DNA of 64,000 bases from an uncultured Alphaproteobacteria bacterium (GCA_902599405.1 CACKFO010000001.1:124001-188000); one strand, 5' to 3'. Shown: positions 1-9,021, numbered from the stretch's first letter. A program made the numbers and translations. Notes: a model not told the origin generated them from the letters alone.

Positions 1-292
1 ATGCCTCCGCATAATTTGGCTCTAACTCAATAGCAAGAGTCAAAGCTGATATCGCAGATTGGTAGTTTTTAGATTCAAAAAAATCTGAAATATTATCCAT
101 TACTATTTTTACATCTGGATTTTCAATTTTCATCCATTCTCCCCATATTTTTGATATAATTAGACTTTGTTCTTTTGAGTCTTTTACCTCGGAGAGCTGA
201 CTGAATAATTCATCAAGTTTTGGGCTATTTTGATCTGCGTAACTATATGATATGTTCAAAAATAAGGCGAATATAATTAAAATGATTTTCAT
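1..292 (-). CDS. TPR-type secreted protein, cut by the window edge
   Basis: The minus-strand frame opens with ATG at 292 and runs off the left edge, so only the first 97 residues are visible. It begins with a signal peptide (Lys-Ile then a hydrophobic run ending near SYSYA). A helical region with LDELFSQL and then SAISALTLAIELEPNYAEA follows, which is the usual form of a tetratricopeptide repeat. This matches a small alphaproteobacterial periplasmic TPR family whose N-terminus reads LDxLFxxL followed by a W-containing helix. The start lies 30 bases from the divergent DUF4864 gene. Specific function is unknown; TPR proteins mediate protein contacts. Confidence 0.7.
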   Translation of the reverse strand, partial: MKIILIIFALFLNISYSYADQNSPKLDELFSQLSEVKDSKEQSLIISKIWGEWMKIENPDVKIVMDNISDFFESKNYQSAISALTLAIELEPNYAEA

Positions 293-322
293 CTATATTG
301 TTTAATTACGCATATAAATATT

Positions 323-748
323 ATGCAGTTTAAAAAATTAATTTACACCAGTTTATGCCTTTTACTTTTTAACACTATATCGATTGCAGAAACTATTGAT
401 AAAATTGAGTTTAGTGAAACACAAGCTGTGATTGAAAGTCAACTAAAGGCCTTCATTAACAAAGATGCTGAAGGGGCTTTCTTCCATGCCTCACCTTACA
501 TCAAAATGAGGTTCAATAATCCTCAAGATTTTATGAGTATGGTGAAAAACTATTATGAGCCTGTTTATAACCCTAAAAATTACTATTTTATGGAGTCAAA
601 ATTTTTTGAAGGAGCAGTATATCATCAACTACAAATCGTCTCGCAAGATAATGTTTCTTATTTAGCAATGTACTCACTTATTAAAGACAAGGGAGAGTGG
701 AAAATTTCAGGATGCTCCATTTACCCAATGGAAAAGCAATCAATTTAG
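323..748 (+). CDS. DUF4864-family secreted protein
   Basis: This 141-residue protein has an N-terminal signal peptide (hydrophobic from about residue 6 to 21, cleavage likely after SIA). The mature part contains the family pattern QLKAFINKDAEGAFFHASP followed by IKMRF and MVKNYYEPVYNP, typical of DUF4864 proteins of alphaproteobacteria. It is probably periplasmic, and no biochemical role is established for the family. Its 3' end overlaps the convergent transporter gene by nine bases. Start ATG at 323 gives a complete signal peptide, so I accept it. Confidence 0.75.
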   Translation: MQFKKLIYTSLCLLLFNTISIAETIDKIEFSETQAVIESQLKAFINKDAEGAFFHASPYIKMRFNNPQDFMSMVKNYYEPVYNPKNYYFMESKFFEGAVYHQLQIVSQDNVSYLAMYSLIKDKGEWKISGCSIYPMEKQSI

Positions 749-1612
749 CTTTTTTAATTTAGAATAAACAAGATATCCAGAAATTATTATTAAAATTGCA
801 CCGCATAATTCTATAATTGAGGGGTAGTGATTGAAAACAACAATACTAATTATTATTCCAAAAATGATCTGTGAATAATGTGTGATGCTAAAAAATGAAG
901 CTTCTATTCTCCTAAGAGAATAAATTAAGATCATCATGGCCACACCATCAATAAGCCCCGCGCCTACCATTATTAAAAAATCGTACAAAGCGATATCTTT
1001 GTAATGGTTAATTGAAAATACTGTGAAAATTATGCCAGTAATTCCCATACTATAAAAAGTCAAAGCCATAGTTCTTTCAGATTTCCCATAAACTCGCACT
1101 GTAAAATCTAGACACGCTAATGAAATTACTCCTAATATAAGAAATATTACTCCCAAAGCATTAAAACCTGCGTTTAAACTAAAACCTGAGACCATAAAAA
1201 CAGCAATCATAGCTAGTATTAAAGAAATTATTTTGGATAGGTAAATCGACTCCTTTAAAATTACTATTCCCATAATTGAGAGTAACACAGGAGCTGACAA
1301 AATTATTGGATAAGCAATAGATAAAGGTAATAAGATGATACCTTTTACAACAAAATAATAGGTCAAAGTCATTAAAATACCTCTTATAAAATGAAGTTTA
1401 TAATTGCTTGTTTTTATTTCTTCTAAGCTCTTTCTGTACAGTAAATAAAAGAGCACTGGGATTATTGCGGAGAAACTCGCTATGGAAAATATAACTGTGT
1501 CTTTATATAAATCTCCAATTAACTTTATAATAGTGTCTGCAATTGAAAATAAGAAAAAGGCAACAGTGCCTAGTATGTAAATTACGTGTTTTTTACTCTC
1601 TAATTGAGACAT
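740..1612 (-). CDS. EamA-type drug/metabolite transporter
   Basis: The protein has 290 residues and about ten hydrophobic segments arranged as two similar halves, the architecture of EamA (DMT superfamily) inner-membrane exporters. A Pro-rich helix with LPLSIAYPIILSAPVL in the first half and a matching RIEASFFSITHYSQIIFG segment in the second half are characteristic. The substrate cannot be read from sequence; relatives move amino acids, nucleotides or small metabolites. The start overlaps the end of the upstream MFS transporter gene by 20 bases, so the two are almost certainly co-transcribed and translationally coupled. The 3' end overlaps the DUF4864 gene on the other strand. Confidence 0.85.
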   Translation of the reverse strand: MSQLESKKHVIYILGTVAFFLFSIADTIIKLIGDLYKDTVIFSIASFSAIIPVLFYLLYRKSLEEIKTSNYKLHFIRGILMTLTYYFVVKGIILLPLSIAYPIILSAPVLLSIMGIVILKESIYLSKIISLILAMIAVFMVSGFSLNAGFNALGVIFLILGVISLACLDFTVRVYGKSERTMALTFYSMGITGIIFTVFSINHYKDIALYDFLIMVGAGLIDGVAMMILIYSLRRIEASFFSITHYSQIIFGIIISIVVFNHYPSIIELCGAILIIISGYLVYSKLKKLN

Positions 1613-2864
1613 TGAATTTACTTCTATATCTCATAACTAAGATTAATACGAACAATTTAATGGTAAGCGGTATAAAAAAATAAAATATCATAATATTTGG
1701 TATATTTGGGTGAATTGTAAAATTTATTGATTGTAAGTAACCATATCCCGTTAGTGCTATACCAGCAGCAATTCCTATAGCAGCTTTTCTTATAATTGAG
1801 AAAAATGAGGTAAAAAACTGTGATAAACGATTTTCATTATTTACATCTAATATGTCAGCTAACTCAATCTGGGGTATTATAAGATCAATTCCAATTCCAA
1901 TTCCTGTAATAAGTATGACAAATATATATATTTGCCAATAGTCACTGCTAGTGAAAATAACAAATAAAAAACCAAAAATAGTTATACTGGTTCCAATCTG
2001 TAATAAAAACATATTTGAAAATTTTTTTCCAAAAAAATACCAAAATGGCGTGGAAATTAATGTTATAAGAAAATACAAAATTAATAAATGGCCTGCATAA
2101 TCACTTAGACCCAAATATTCAGATACAAATATAATAAATAAATTGGCAGTAAAATTATTAGCAAGTAAATTAAAAAATGTAATGTAAGAAAAAGGCAAGA
2201 TTTTTTTATTTTTTTTAATGAAAGTTTTTAATTTTATCCAAGAAATTTCATTTGGCTTGTAATTCAGTTCGTCATCATAGAAAAAATAAAAAATTAATCC
2301 CCCTATAATTGCAAGAGAAATAAAAATAAAACCACTTGTTTTTATAACGTCTGGGTTTAATAGCTCAACATTATTTAAATTTGAAATAGTCGTTGGAATA
2401 ATAAGAGCTGCAAGAACTCCTAAAATTGCAAATACTTCTTTGACTGCTGCCAAACGAAATCTTTTTTTTAAAATTTTTTTTTGATCGATAACTATAGAGT
2501 CGTAAGGAATGATTGCAATTGAGTAACTTATCAATGCTAAGTTATAAAAAAAAATAAAATAATAAATATTAGAAGATTGGAAAACGTAAAGGCCAAATAA
2601 GGAGAAAATAAATATTATTATTCCTAAAAGAATTTGATTTTTTCTTGATCTACCTGAAATAACTCTTTTTTCTGTTAAATAACCAATTAAAAAGTCTGAG
2701 AAGACATCAAAAAATCTAGATATCAGTATTACTAGACCGATAACACTTAAAGAGATACCAATTGATAAATTGTAAAATGTGGGCAAAAAAACAAATAATA
2801 ATAAAAAACTCCCAGCAAGGTAAAATGACTGAAAACTATAGGATAAAATCGATTTTAAACTCAT
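1593..2864 (-). CDS. MFS transporter of the GPH (sugar:cation symporter) type
   Basis: The 423-residue protein has about twelve hydrophobic segments. Near the N-terminus, ISRFFDVFSDFLIGYLTEK resembles the MFS_2/GPH signature (R-x-x-D-x-x-x-D-x-x-x-G) of glycoside-pentoside-hexuronide:cation symporters, and SIAIIPYDSIV corresponds to the conserved YxxxxxPYxxl segment. It is an inner-membrane protein, probably importing a sugar or related organic compound with a cation, though substrate is not predictable. It is the first gene of a two-gene unit with the EamA transporter. The ATG at 2864 gives a normal N-terminus. Confidence 0.8.
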   Translation of the reverse strand: MSLKSILSYSFQSFYLAGSFLLLFVFLPTFYNLSIGISLSVIGLVILISRFFDVFSDFLIGYLTEKRVISGRSRKNQILLGIIIFIFSLFGLYVFQSSNIYYFIFFYNLALISYSIAIIPYDSIVIDQKKILKKRFRLAAVKEVFAILGVLAALIIPTTISNLNNVELLNPDVIKTSGFIFISLAIIGGLIFYFFYDDELNYKPNEISWIKLKTFIKKNKKILPFSYITFFNLLANNFTANLFIIFVSEYLGLSDYAGHLLILYFLITLISTPFWYFFGKKFSNMFLLQIGTSITIFGFLFVIFTSSDYWQIYIFVILITGIGIGIDLIIPQIELADILDVNNENRLSQFFTSFFSIIRKAAIGIAAGIALTGYGYLQSINFTIHPNIPNIMIFYFFIPLTIKLFVLILVMRYRSKFNVSIRE

Positions 2865-2939
2865 TTTTGGATATTTAATACTTGAACAACTTTGACTATA
2901 TCAAAATATTTATTAGTGTTCAGTTAGCATTCATGCGGG

Positions 2940-2985
2940 GGCTGATTCGGTATCTCACTTTCCTCCTCTATATGTCGAGTCAGCC
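2940..2985. repeat. GC-rich imperfect inverted repeat at the end of ogt
   Basis: Arms at 2940-2949 and 2976-2985 pair over ten bases with one mismatch, separated by 26 bases. The block from about 2934 to 3000 is much richer in G and C than its surroundings and lies over the ogt stop codon. No U-run follows on either strand, so it does not look like an intrinsic terminator. It could be a structured RNA end, a protein site or an mRNA-stabilising hairpin. Function unknown. Confidence 0.4.
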
Positions 2986-3470
2986 GTTCCTCTACCCTCT
3001 ATATCTAGTATTTTTCTCTTAATTTTATCACCCCACATATATCTTCCGAAATCTCCATTTTTTTTTACTACTCTGTGACAAGGAACCAATAATCCAACAG
3101 GATTTTTACCAACCGCTGAAGCAATGGCTCTTACTGCATCTGGTCTCTTTATTTTTTTAGCAAGCTCGCTGTAGGAAATTGTTTGACCATAAGGAATTTT
3201 AGTAATTTCTGTCCAAACTTTTTTTTGTAGTGTAGTTCCATCGAGGAATTTTATTTTTATATTTTTTTGTTTAGAAATTTTACCTTTCAATAAATTGTTT
3301 ATTAATATTTTTGCTTTTTTTAATTTTAAACCTTTAGTTGGGTTATATAAATTAAGTATGTTTTTAATTCTTTTATCATTATCTTTTATAAGAAAGTGAA
3401 CTCCCTCTGAACTATCTAGGACAAAAAGTTTAATTATTGGTGTTTCGATAAAATCAAAACAATAATTCAT
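2955..3470 (-). CDS. ogt: Methylated-DNA--protein-cysteine methyltransferase
   Basis: This suicide repair enzyme removes methyl groups from O6-methylguanine by transfer to its own cysteine. The 171-residue protein carries the active-site motif PCHRVV (about residues 129-134), preceded by IPYGQTISYSELA and the DNA-binding segment RPDAVRAIASAVGKNP. The C-terminal domain is canonical; the N-terminal ferredoxin-like part is divergent. The start shares one base with the dnaJ stop (TAATG), so ogt is the last gene of the chaperone operon. The tail after KRKILDIEG is about a dozen extra residues encoded by an unusually GC-rich stretch that forms an inverted repeat with downstream DNA. Confidence 0.9.
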   Translation of the reverse strand: MNYCFDFIETPIIKLFVLDSSEGVHFLIKDNDKRIKNILNLYNPTKGLKLKKAKILINNLLKGKISKQKNIKIKFLDGTTLQKKVWTEITKIPYGQTISYSELAKKIKRPDAVRAIASAVGKNPVGLLVPCHRVVKKNGDFGRYMWGDKIKRKILDIEGRGTADSTYRGGK

Positions 3471-4549
3471 TAATTAAACATTTTTTTTACTTTATCAAAA
3501 AACCCTTCCGTCATTTTAGAGTTTTTCTTAGTAAGGGTTTCATTAAATTGATTTAAAAGTTTCTCTTGATCTGAAGATAAGTTTACTGGTGTTTCAGCAT
3601 GTACTTTAACAATCATATCACCTCTTGTGTTTGTTCTCAGAATGCTCATTCCCTTGCCTTTGATTCTGAGTTTATGACCTGACTGCATTCCTTTTGGTAT
3701 GGAAACATTAACCATTTTTTTTTCTATAGTAGGAACTTCTATATTTCCCCCCAAAGTTGCTGTAGTAAAAGGTATAGCAACATCACAAATAATGTTATCT
3801 CGTTCTCTCTGAAAAAGTTTGTGGTTATTTATATTTATAAAAACGTAAAGGTCTCCATAGGAGCCGCCTCTTTCTCCAGCCTCTCCTTCTCCGCTCATTC
3901 TAATCCTGTTACCTGTTTCAACTCCAGCAGGTATTTTGATCTGAATTTTTTTATTTTGTTTAATTCGTCCAGTGTTACTGCATTTTGAGCATCGACCCTT
4001 CATTTCTTGCCCAGTTCCACCACATCTACCACAGGTCCTCTCCATAGAAAAAAACCCACTCTGAGTCCTAACTTTTCCGTAACCTTGGCAAGTAGAGCAA
4101 CTTTTATAACTATGCTGTTCAGGGCAATTAATCATTTTGGGTATTGTTACTTCTAGTGATTTTCCAGTAAAAGCCTCTTCAAGGTCAATAGTAACATCGT
4201 AGCGCAAATCATCCCCTCTACTTTCGCGCTGACCGCCCTCACCAAATGCACCAAAAATATCCTCAAAAATATCTGAAAAACCGCCAAAGCCTTGTTGGCC
4301 AAATCCACCGGCTCCACCACCGCCTTGTTCAAAAGCAGCATGGCCAAATTGATCATAAGTTTGTCTTTTTTTTGGATCTTTTAAAATTTCATATGCTTGA
4401 CTCACATCCTTAAATTTTTGTTCGGCAGCAGAGTCACCCTGGTTTCGATCAGGATGATATTTCATTGCTAATTTTCGGTAAGCACTTTTTATTTCAGAGT
4501 CACTAGCTTCACGGGATATACCAAGAGTGTCATAAAAATCCTCAGCCAT
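3470..4549 (-). CDS. dnaJ: Chaperone DnaJ with a reduced zinc domain
   Basis: DnaJ is the co-chaperone that delivers unfolded proteins to DnaK and stimulates its ATPase. The J domain (residues 4-68) has HPD at 32-34, followed by a Gly/Phe-rich linker (75-105), a zinc region and two C-terminal substrate-binding domains. Zinc motifs two (from C151) and three (from C173) are intact CxxCxGxG, and motif four (from C187) keeps both cysteines (CSKCSNTG). Motif one is reduced to C142-PEQ-H146 and lacks the second cysteine and the GxG, with the usual spacer also missing. At 359 residues it is slightly short for the family. The gene lies 23 bases after dnaK. Confidence 0.96.
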   Translation of the reverse strand: MAEDFYDTLGISREASDSEIKSAYRKLAMKYHPDRNQGDSAAEQKFKDVSQAYEILKDPKKRQTYDQFGHAAFEQGGGGAGGFGQQGFGGFSDIFEDIFGAFGEGGQRESRGDDLRYDVTIDLEEAFTGKSLEVTIPKMINCPEQHSYKSCSTCQGYGKVRTQSGFFSMERTCGRCGGTGQEMKGRCSKCSNTGRIKQNKKIQIKIPAGVETGNRIRMSGEGEAGERGGSYGDLYVFININNHKLFQRERDNIICDVAIPFTTATLGGNIEVPTIEKKMVNVSIPKGMQSGHKLRIKGKGMSILRTNTRGDMIVKVHAETPVNLSSDQEKLLNQFNETLTKKNSKMTEGFFDKVKKMFN

Positions 4550-4572
4550 AATATTTTAAACCAAGCTAAGAG

Positions 4573-6504
4573 TTACTGTCCGCTTGCTTTTTTATCGTCG
4601 TCTACTTCTTCGTAGTCTGCGTCTATAACATCATCATCGCTTTTAGTTTCACTAGTGTTATCTTCTTGCTTAGGTTGTTCTGCGCCAGGAGCCTCAGATG
4701 ATTGTTGATCTTTGTACATAGCTTCGCCCATTTTCATAGATGATTGAGTTAGGTCTTGTGTTTTTTGTCTTATAGTCTCAATCTCATTTTTTTCGAGCGC
4801 TTCTTTTAAATCTTTTAAGTCTGCTTCTATTTTAGACTTATCTTCGGGACTAATTTTATCGCCATGCTCTTTTATATTTTTTTCCACTTGGAAGACAAGA
4901 CTGTCGGCTTGATTCTTAACATCAACCTCTTCTCTTTTCTTCTTATCTGTTTCAGCATTAGCTTCAGCATCTTTAACCATTTTGTCAATCTCTTCATCTG
5001 ATAGACCACCAGATGCTTGGATTTTAATTTGTTGCTCTTTTCCTGTAGATTTATCTTTTGCAGATACATTGACAATACCATTAGCGTCAATATCGAAAGT
5101 TACCTCGATTTGTGGAGTTCCTCTTGGAGCAGGAGGTATGCCAACTAAATCGAATTGACCTAAAAGCTTGTTATCAGCAGCCATTTCTCTTTCTCCCTGA
5201 AAGACCCTGATAGTAACGGCATTTTGATTGTCCTCTGCTGTTGAAAATACTTGGCTTTTCTTTGTAGGGACAGTCGTATTTCTTTCAATTAACTTAGTAA
5301 ATACTCCGCCTAGTGTTTCAATACCCAAAGAAAGTGGGGTTACGTCTAAAAGCAAGACGTCTTTTACATCACCTTGTAAAACACCTGCCTGGATAGCTGC
5401 GCCCATAGCAACAACTTCGTCAGGGTTAACACCTTTGCTAGGATCTTTTCCAAAAAAGTTTTTAACAATTTCTGTTACTTTGGGCATTCTTGTCATTCCA
5501 CCGACTAAAATGACATCGTTTATGTCGCTTGCTGATAGACCAGCGTCACTTAGGGCTTTTTTACAGGGTTCAATTGTATTTTGAAGCAAGTCGTCAACTA
5601 ACTCTTCAAGCTTAGCTCTTGTAAGTTTTACATTTAAGTGTTTAGGTCCAGATTGATCAGCTGTAATAAAAGGTAAGTTTACATCTGTTTGAGTTGAGCT
5701 TGACAGTTCTATTTTTGCTTTTTCAGCAGCCTCTTTTAAACGTTGTAATGCTAATTTATCATTTTTTAAATCTATACCTTGCTCTTTTTTAAATTCGCTA
5801 GCTAAAAAATCAATAATTCTTAAATCAAAGTCTTCGCCACCCAGGTGTGTGTCACCATTTGTAGACTTAACTTCGAATACACCATCTCCAACTTCTAAAA
5901 TTGATACATCAAATGTACCACCGCCTAAATCGTAGACAACTACAGTGCCTGATTGTTTCTTATCTAGTCCATATGCTAATGAAGCAGCGGTTGGTTCATT
6001 AATAATTCTTAAAACTTCTAAACCAGCAATTTTGCCAGCATCTTTAGTTGCTTGCCTTTGTGCATCATTGAAATAAGCAGGAACAGTTATCACTGCTTGT
6101 GTAATAGTTTCTCCTGTATAAGACTCAGCTGTCTCTTTCATTTTTTGAAGAATAAAAGCAGAGATTTGACTAGGGCTATATTTTTCACCTTGAGCTTCAA
6201 CCCATGCATCGCCGTTATTACCTTTAATAATTTTAAATGGGGATAAGCCTACATCCTTTTGCACAGTGTCATCTTCAAAACTTCTACCAATAAATCTTTT
6301 TACAGCATAAAGTGTATTTTCAGGGTTTGTAACCGCTTGTCTTTTTGCAGATTGACCAATTAGTTTTTCGCTTTCAGTAAAAGCTACAACAGAAGGTGTT
6401 GTTCTAGCACCTTCGGAATTCTCTATTACCTTTGGATTCTTTCCATCCATTATTGCCACACAAGAGTTTGTGGTACCTAAATCAATTCCAATTACTTTAG
6501 CCAT
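4573..6504 (-). CDS. dnaK: Hsp70 chaperone DnaK
   Basis: This is the cytoplasmic ATP-dependent chaperone for folding, refolding and heat-shock control. The 643-residue protein has the N-terminal phosphate loop [13 protein letters not shown], the Hsp70 signature segments [13 protein letters not shown] and [11 protein letters not shown], and the linker [15 protein letters not shown] leading to the substrate domain. The tail is acidic and ends in [10 protein letters not shown] followed by a few residues, typical of bacterial DnaK. A heat-shock sigma promoter lies immediately upstream, and dnaJ and ogt follow in the same direction. Length and motifs are complete. Confidence 0.99.
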   Translation of the reverse strand: MAKVIGIDLGTTNSCVAIMDGKNPKVIENSEGARTTPSVVAFTESEKLIGQSAKRQAVTNPENTLYAVKRFIGRSFEDDTVQKDVGLSPFKIIKGNNGDAWVEAQGEKYSPSQISAFILQKMKETAESYTGETITQAVITVPAYFNDAQRQATKDAGKIAGLEVLRIINEPTAASLAYGLDKKQSGTVVVYDLGGGTFDVSILEVGDGVFEVKSTNGDTHLGGEDFDLRIIDFLASEFKKEQGIDLKNDKLALQRLKEAAEKAKIELSSSTQTDVNLPFITADQSGPKHLNVKLTRAKLEELVDDLLQNTIEPCKKALSDAGLSASDINDVILVGGMTRMPKVTEIVKNFFGKDPSKGVNPDEVVAMGAAIQAGVLQGDVKDVLLLDVTPLSLGIETLGGVFTKLIERNTTVPTKKSQVFSTAEDNQNAVTIRVFQGEREMAADNKLLGQFDLVGIPPAPRGTPQIEVTFDIDANGIVNVSAKDKSTGKEQQIKIQASGGLSDEEIDKMVKDAEANAETDKKKREEVDVKNQADSLVFQVEKNIKEHGDKISPEDKSKIEADLKDLKEALEKNEIETIRQKTQDLTQSSMKMGEAMYKDQQSSEAPGAEQPKQEDNTSETKSDDDVIDADYEEVDDDKKASGQ

Positions 6505-6542
6505 ATTTTTTTTCCTACATAAAAATTAAATAATATTATATT

Positions 6543-6571
6543 TATATGGGTTGATACTTACTTAATTCAAG
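6543..6571 (-). promoter_or_regulatory. Heat-shock sigma (RpoH) promoter of dnaK
   Basis: On the minus strand CTTGAA (6566-6571) is followed after 15 bases by CCCATATA (6543-6550). This matches the sigma-32 consensus in both elements and in spacing (17 bases from CTTG to the CCCAT box). The start of transcription would fall about 30 bases before the dnaK ATG. It lies in the grpE-dnaK gap, so dnaK-dnaJ-ogt can be induced separately from hrcA-grpE. A short purine-rich ribosome site, AGGAAA, precedes the dnaK ATG. Confidence 0.8.
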
Positions 6572-6594
6572 AGCATTAAAACTATTGAATTTTC

Positions 6595-7221
6595 TTACTT
6601 TTCGGATTTCTCTTCTTCTTTGATGGCTTTATCGTCTTGATTTTTTTGAGATTTTTTTGATACCCCTACCATTGCTGGTCTTAGTAACCTATCATGCAAA
6701 GTGTAGCCTGGAATTAGTTCTTGAACAATAGTTCCGGGCTCACAGTCATTTTTTTCAATTTCCATCATGGCTTGGTGTAAATTATGATCAAATTTTTGGT
6801 TTATACTTTCAATTTTTTTGATGCCAATTTTTTCGAAAGTGACCATGGTAGATTGTGCAATAAGATCTAAACCATCAACAACAGACTTAATGCTTTCATT
6901 AGATCTCACTTCCTCTGAAATACTTGATTTTGCTCTCTCGATATTGTCACCGATATTAATTATTTCTTTTGCAAAATTAGCTATACCATATTTAAGTGCA
7001 TCTGATTGATCTTTTTCTGCCCTTTTCCTAAAGTTTTCTAGTTCAGCAACAGCTCTTAACCTTTGGTCTTTTAAACTCTCAATTTCCTGTTTGAGTTTTT
7101 GGATTTCATCATCATTTGTATCTGAATTTTCATCTACATCAGTCTGTGTGGTTTCTTGATTTTCTGTAACACCTTCTTCTTGTTGTTTAGCTTGATCTTC
7201 GTATTTTTTTTCTTCTTCCAT
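6595..7221 (-). CDS. grpE: Nucleotide exchange factor GrpE
   Basis: GrpE releases ADP from DnaK and so drives the chaperone cycle. The 208-residue protein has a disordered Glu/Gln-rich N-terminus (residues 1-35), a long helix with KQEIESLKDQRLRAVAELEN and RKRAEKD, and a C-terminal beta domain containing the GrpE signature around VQELIPGYTLHDRLLRPAMV. The tail is charged. It follows hrcA by ten bases and precedes dnaK by 90 bases, in the classical hrcA-grpE-dnaK-dnaJ order. Confidence 0.97.
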   Translation of the reverse strand: MEEEKKYEDQAKQQEEGVTENQETTQTDVDENSDTNDDEIQKLKQEIESLKDQRLRAVAELENFRKRAEKDQSDALKYGIANFAKEIINIGDNIERAKSSISEEVRSNESIKSVVDGLDLIAQSTMVTFEKIGIKKIESINQKFDHNLHQAMMEIEKNDCEPGTIVQELIPGYTLHDRLLRPAMVGVSKKSQKNQDDKAIKEEEKSEK

Positions 7222-7231
7222 GATAATACCT

Positions 7232-8254
7232 TTATTTTTTTGATATTGTTTCAGACATATAGCTCACAATAGGAACAATTCGCTGATAATCAATTCTTTT
7301 TGGACCTATGACACCAATAGCACCAGTGAGACCATTTTTAGTTTTATAATTTGATAAAATCATAGATAAGTTTGTATTTTTAAAAAAATTTGTATTACTT
7401 CCTATAAATATTTGTACTCCTTTTGATTTTTTCAAGGCCTTAATCATTTTGTTTGCCATTTTCCCTGTTTCAATATCACTCAAAAGCTCATTTATGCTGT
7501 CTAAGTCTGTTTCTAAATTATTCTTAATTAAATTTGGCAGGCCTCTTACGAAAAAGGTTTCTGTATTTTGAGATTTTTCAATTTTTATTCCTTTAAGCAA
7601 TAGTTTCTTTGAGGTGTTGGTTATTTGATTTTTTGCAGATTTTATAAAAATTTTTATATTATTTTGAATTTCTGTAGGTGACATAGATTTTGAAAACTTA
7701 TTTATAAAGTTGCCAATACTATTTAAATCTTCTGTTTGAATATTCTCATCAATTTCTACTATTCTATTTGATGTATACCCATCTTCATGCTCGATGATGA
7801 ATATTACTTTATGATTATCGATTTTGTGAAAGTCAATTTTTCTAATTTTTGTTATTTTTTCATTATTAATAACAAGACTAGCTTGTTTCGATAGGCCATT
7901 TAAAGTATTAGTAATTATTTCTTGTTCATTTAAAAGATTATTCATTTTAGATGACTTCTCAATAATCTCTTTTTCACTTTTACTAATTGATCCTGGCTCT
8001 AAAAGTGCATGAGTATAAAATTGTAAACCTAAATCAGTTGGTATACTGCCTGCGGAGAAATGACCTTTTTGTATGAGTCCGTGAAAATTTATTTCGTTTA
8101 AAACATTTCTTATTGTGGCTGGTGAGAGTTTATAAGAAATTTTTGAACTGAGTGCCTTGGATCCCATAGGCTCGCCTGTTTTCAAGTAACTTTCAACAAG
8201 TGACTTAAATATAAGTTTTGATCGTACTCCAATATCTGTAATTTTTTTATTCAT
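7232..8254 (-). CDS. hrcA: Heat-inducible transcription repressor HrcA
   Basis: HrcA represses chaperone genes by binding the CIRCE inverted repeat and needs GroEL for activity. The 340-residue protein has an N-terminal winged helix (about residues 8-75, with GSKALSSKISYKLSPATIRN) and a C-terminal domain ending in GAIGVIGPKRIDYQRIVPIV, which is the family's conserved end. The gene starts 41 bases from divergent rph. No CIRCE copy was found in front of hrcA, grpE or dnaK here, so its target is probably groES-groEL elsewhere; dnaK instead has an RpoH-type promoter. Confidence 0.95.
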   Translation of the reverse strand: MNKKITDIGVRSKLIFKSLVESYLKTGEPMGSKALSSKISYKLSPATIRNVLNEINFHGLIQKGHFSAGSIPTDLGLQFYTHALLEPGSISKSEKEIIEKSSKMNNLLNEQEIITNTLNGLSKQASLVINNEKITKIRKIDFHKIDNHKVIFIIEHEDGYTSNRIVEIDENIQTEDLNSIGNFINKFSKSMSPTEIQNNIKIFIKSAKNQITNTSKKLLLKGIKIEKSQNTETFFVRGLPNLIKNNLETDLDSINELLSDIETGKMANKMIKALKKSKGVQIFIGSNTNFFKNTNLSMILSNYKTKNGLTGAIGVIGPKRIDYQRIVPIVSYMSETISKK

Positions 8255-8295
8255 TAATCTTAATTAATCTTATAATTTAAAATAATAAAACATAA

Positions 8296-9021
8296 ATGTC
8301 TGGATATACAAGAAATGATAGAGAGCTCTCTAAAATTAGAAATTTAGAAATAATTCCGGGCTTTCAACCAAATAATCAATCATCATGTTTAGTTAAGTTA
8401 GGAAATACGCATGTCTGTTGCTCAGCGATTATTGAAGATAGAGTGCCTGGATTTTTAAGAAATTCTGGAAAAGGTTGGTTAACTGCGGAATATGGTATGT
8501 TACCTTCTTCTACATCTGAAAGAATGGACAGAGAGGCAGCCAAAGGTAGGCAGTCTGGAAGAACACAAGAAATTCAGAGACTTATTGGAAGAAGTTTAAG
8601 GTGTGCTGTTAATTTAGATATACTTGGTGAAAAAACTATCAAGATTGATTGTGATGTGATTAGTGCTGATGGAGGAACAAGGACAGCGTCTATTATTGGC
8701 GGATACGTTAGTCTTGTTCGATCAATTAATGAGTTCAAAAATAAATTTAATTTATCAAAGGCAATTATAGTAAATCAAGTTGCAGCAATATCAGTCGGTG
8801 TTGTTAAAGGAACATCATGCATAGATTTAAATTATATTGAAGACTCTAGTGCTGAGGTAGATTGCAATGTGGTAATGGCAAATGATGGTCAATTTATTGA
8901 GTTTCAATCTACTGGTGAAGAGGCTAAATTTAGCAAGAAAACTATTATGAGTTTTATAGAACTAGTTGAGGGATCGATGCCAGAAATTTTCAATATTCAA
9001 AACTTGGCAATTGAAAAATAA
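8296..9021 (+). CDS. rph: Ribonuclease PH
   Basis: This phosphorolytic 3'-5' exoribonuclease trims tRNA 3' ends. The 241-residue protein has the RNase PH fold with the conserved GKGWLTAEYGMLP segment (about residues 56-68), the arginine-rich RQSGRTQEIQRLIGRSLR and the catalytic-region ISADGGTRTASI. The end, SFIELVEGSMPEIF, is normal. The gene is divergent from hrcA and its end overlaps the start of rdgB, a common rph-rdgB pairing in proteobacteria. Confidence 0.97.
   Translation: MSGYTRNDRELSKIRNLEIIPGFQPNNQSSCLVKLGNTHVCCSAIIEDRVPGFLRNSGKGWLTAEYGMLPSSTSERMDREAAKGRQSGRTQEIQRLIGRSLRCAVNLDILGEKTIKIDCDVISADGGTRTASIIGGYVSLVRSINEFKNKFNLSKAIIVNQVAAISVGVVKGTSCIDLNYIEDSSAEVDCNVVMANDGQFIEFQSTGEEAKFSKKTIMSFIELVEGSMPEIFNIQNLAIEK

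Noticed and set aside
2934-3000. Possible tmRNA piece: GGGGGCTGATTCGG resembles the tmRNA 5' end
   Set aside because: No tag-coding sequence, no T-arm motif GGTTCGAAT and no matching acceptor strand were found on either strand nearby.
2934-3000. Possible RNase P RNA: GAGGAAAG motif on the minus strand
   Set aside because: The conserved continuation of that region and the several hundred bases needed for RNase P RNA are absent; the next gene begins at 2864.
5228-5584. Long open frame opposite dnaK
   Set aside because: A shadow of the highly conserved dnaK coding sequence; similar shadows occur opposite hslU, acs and tsaD.
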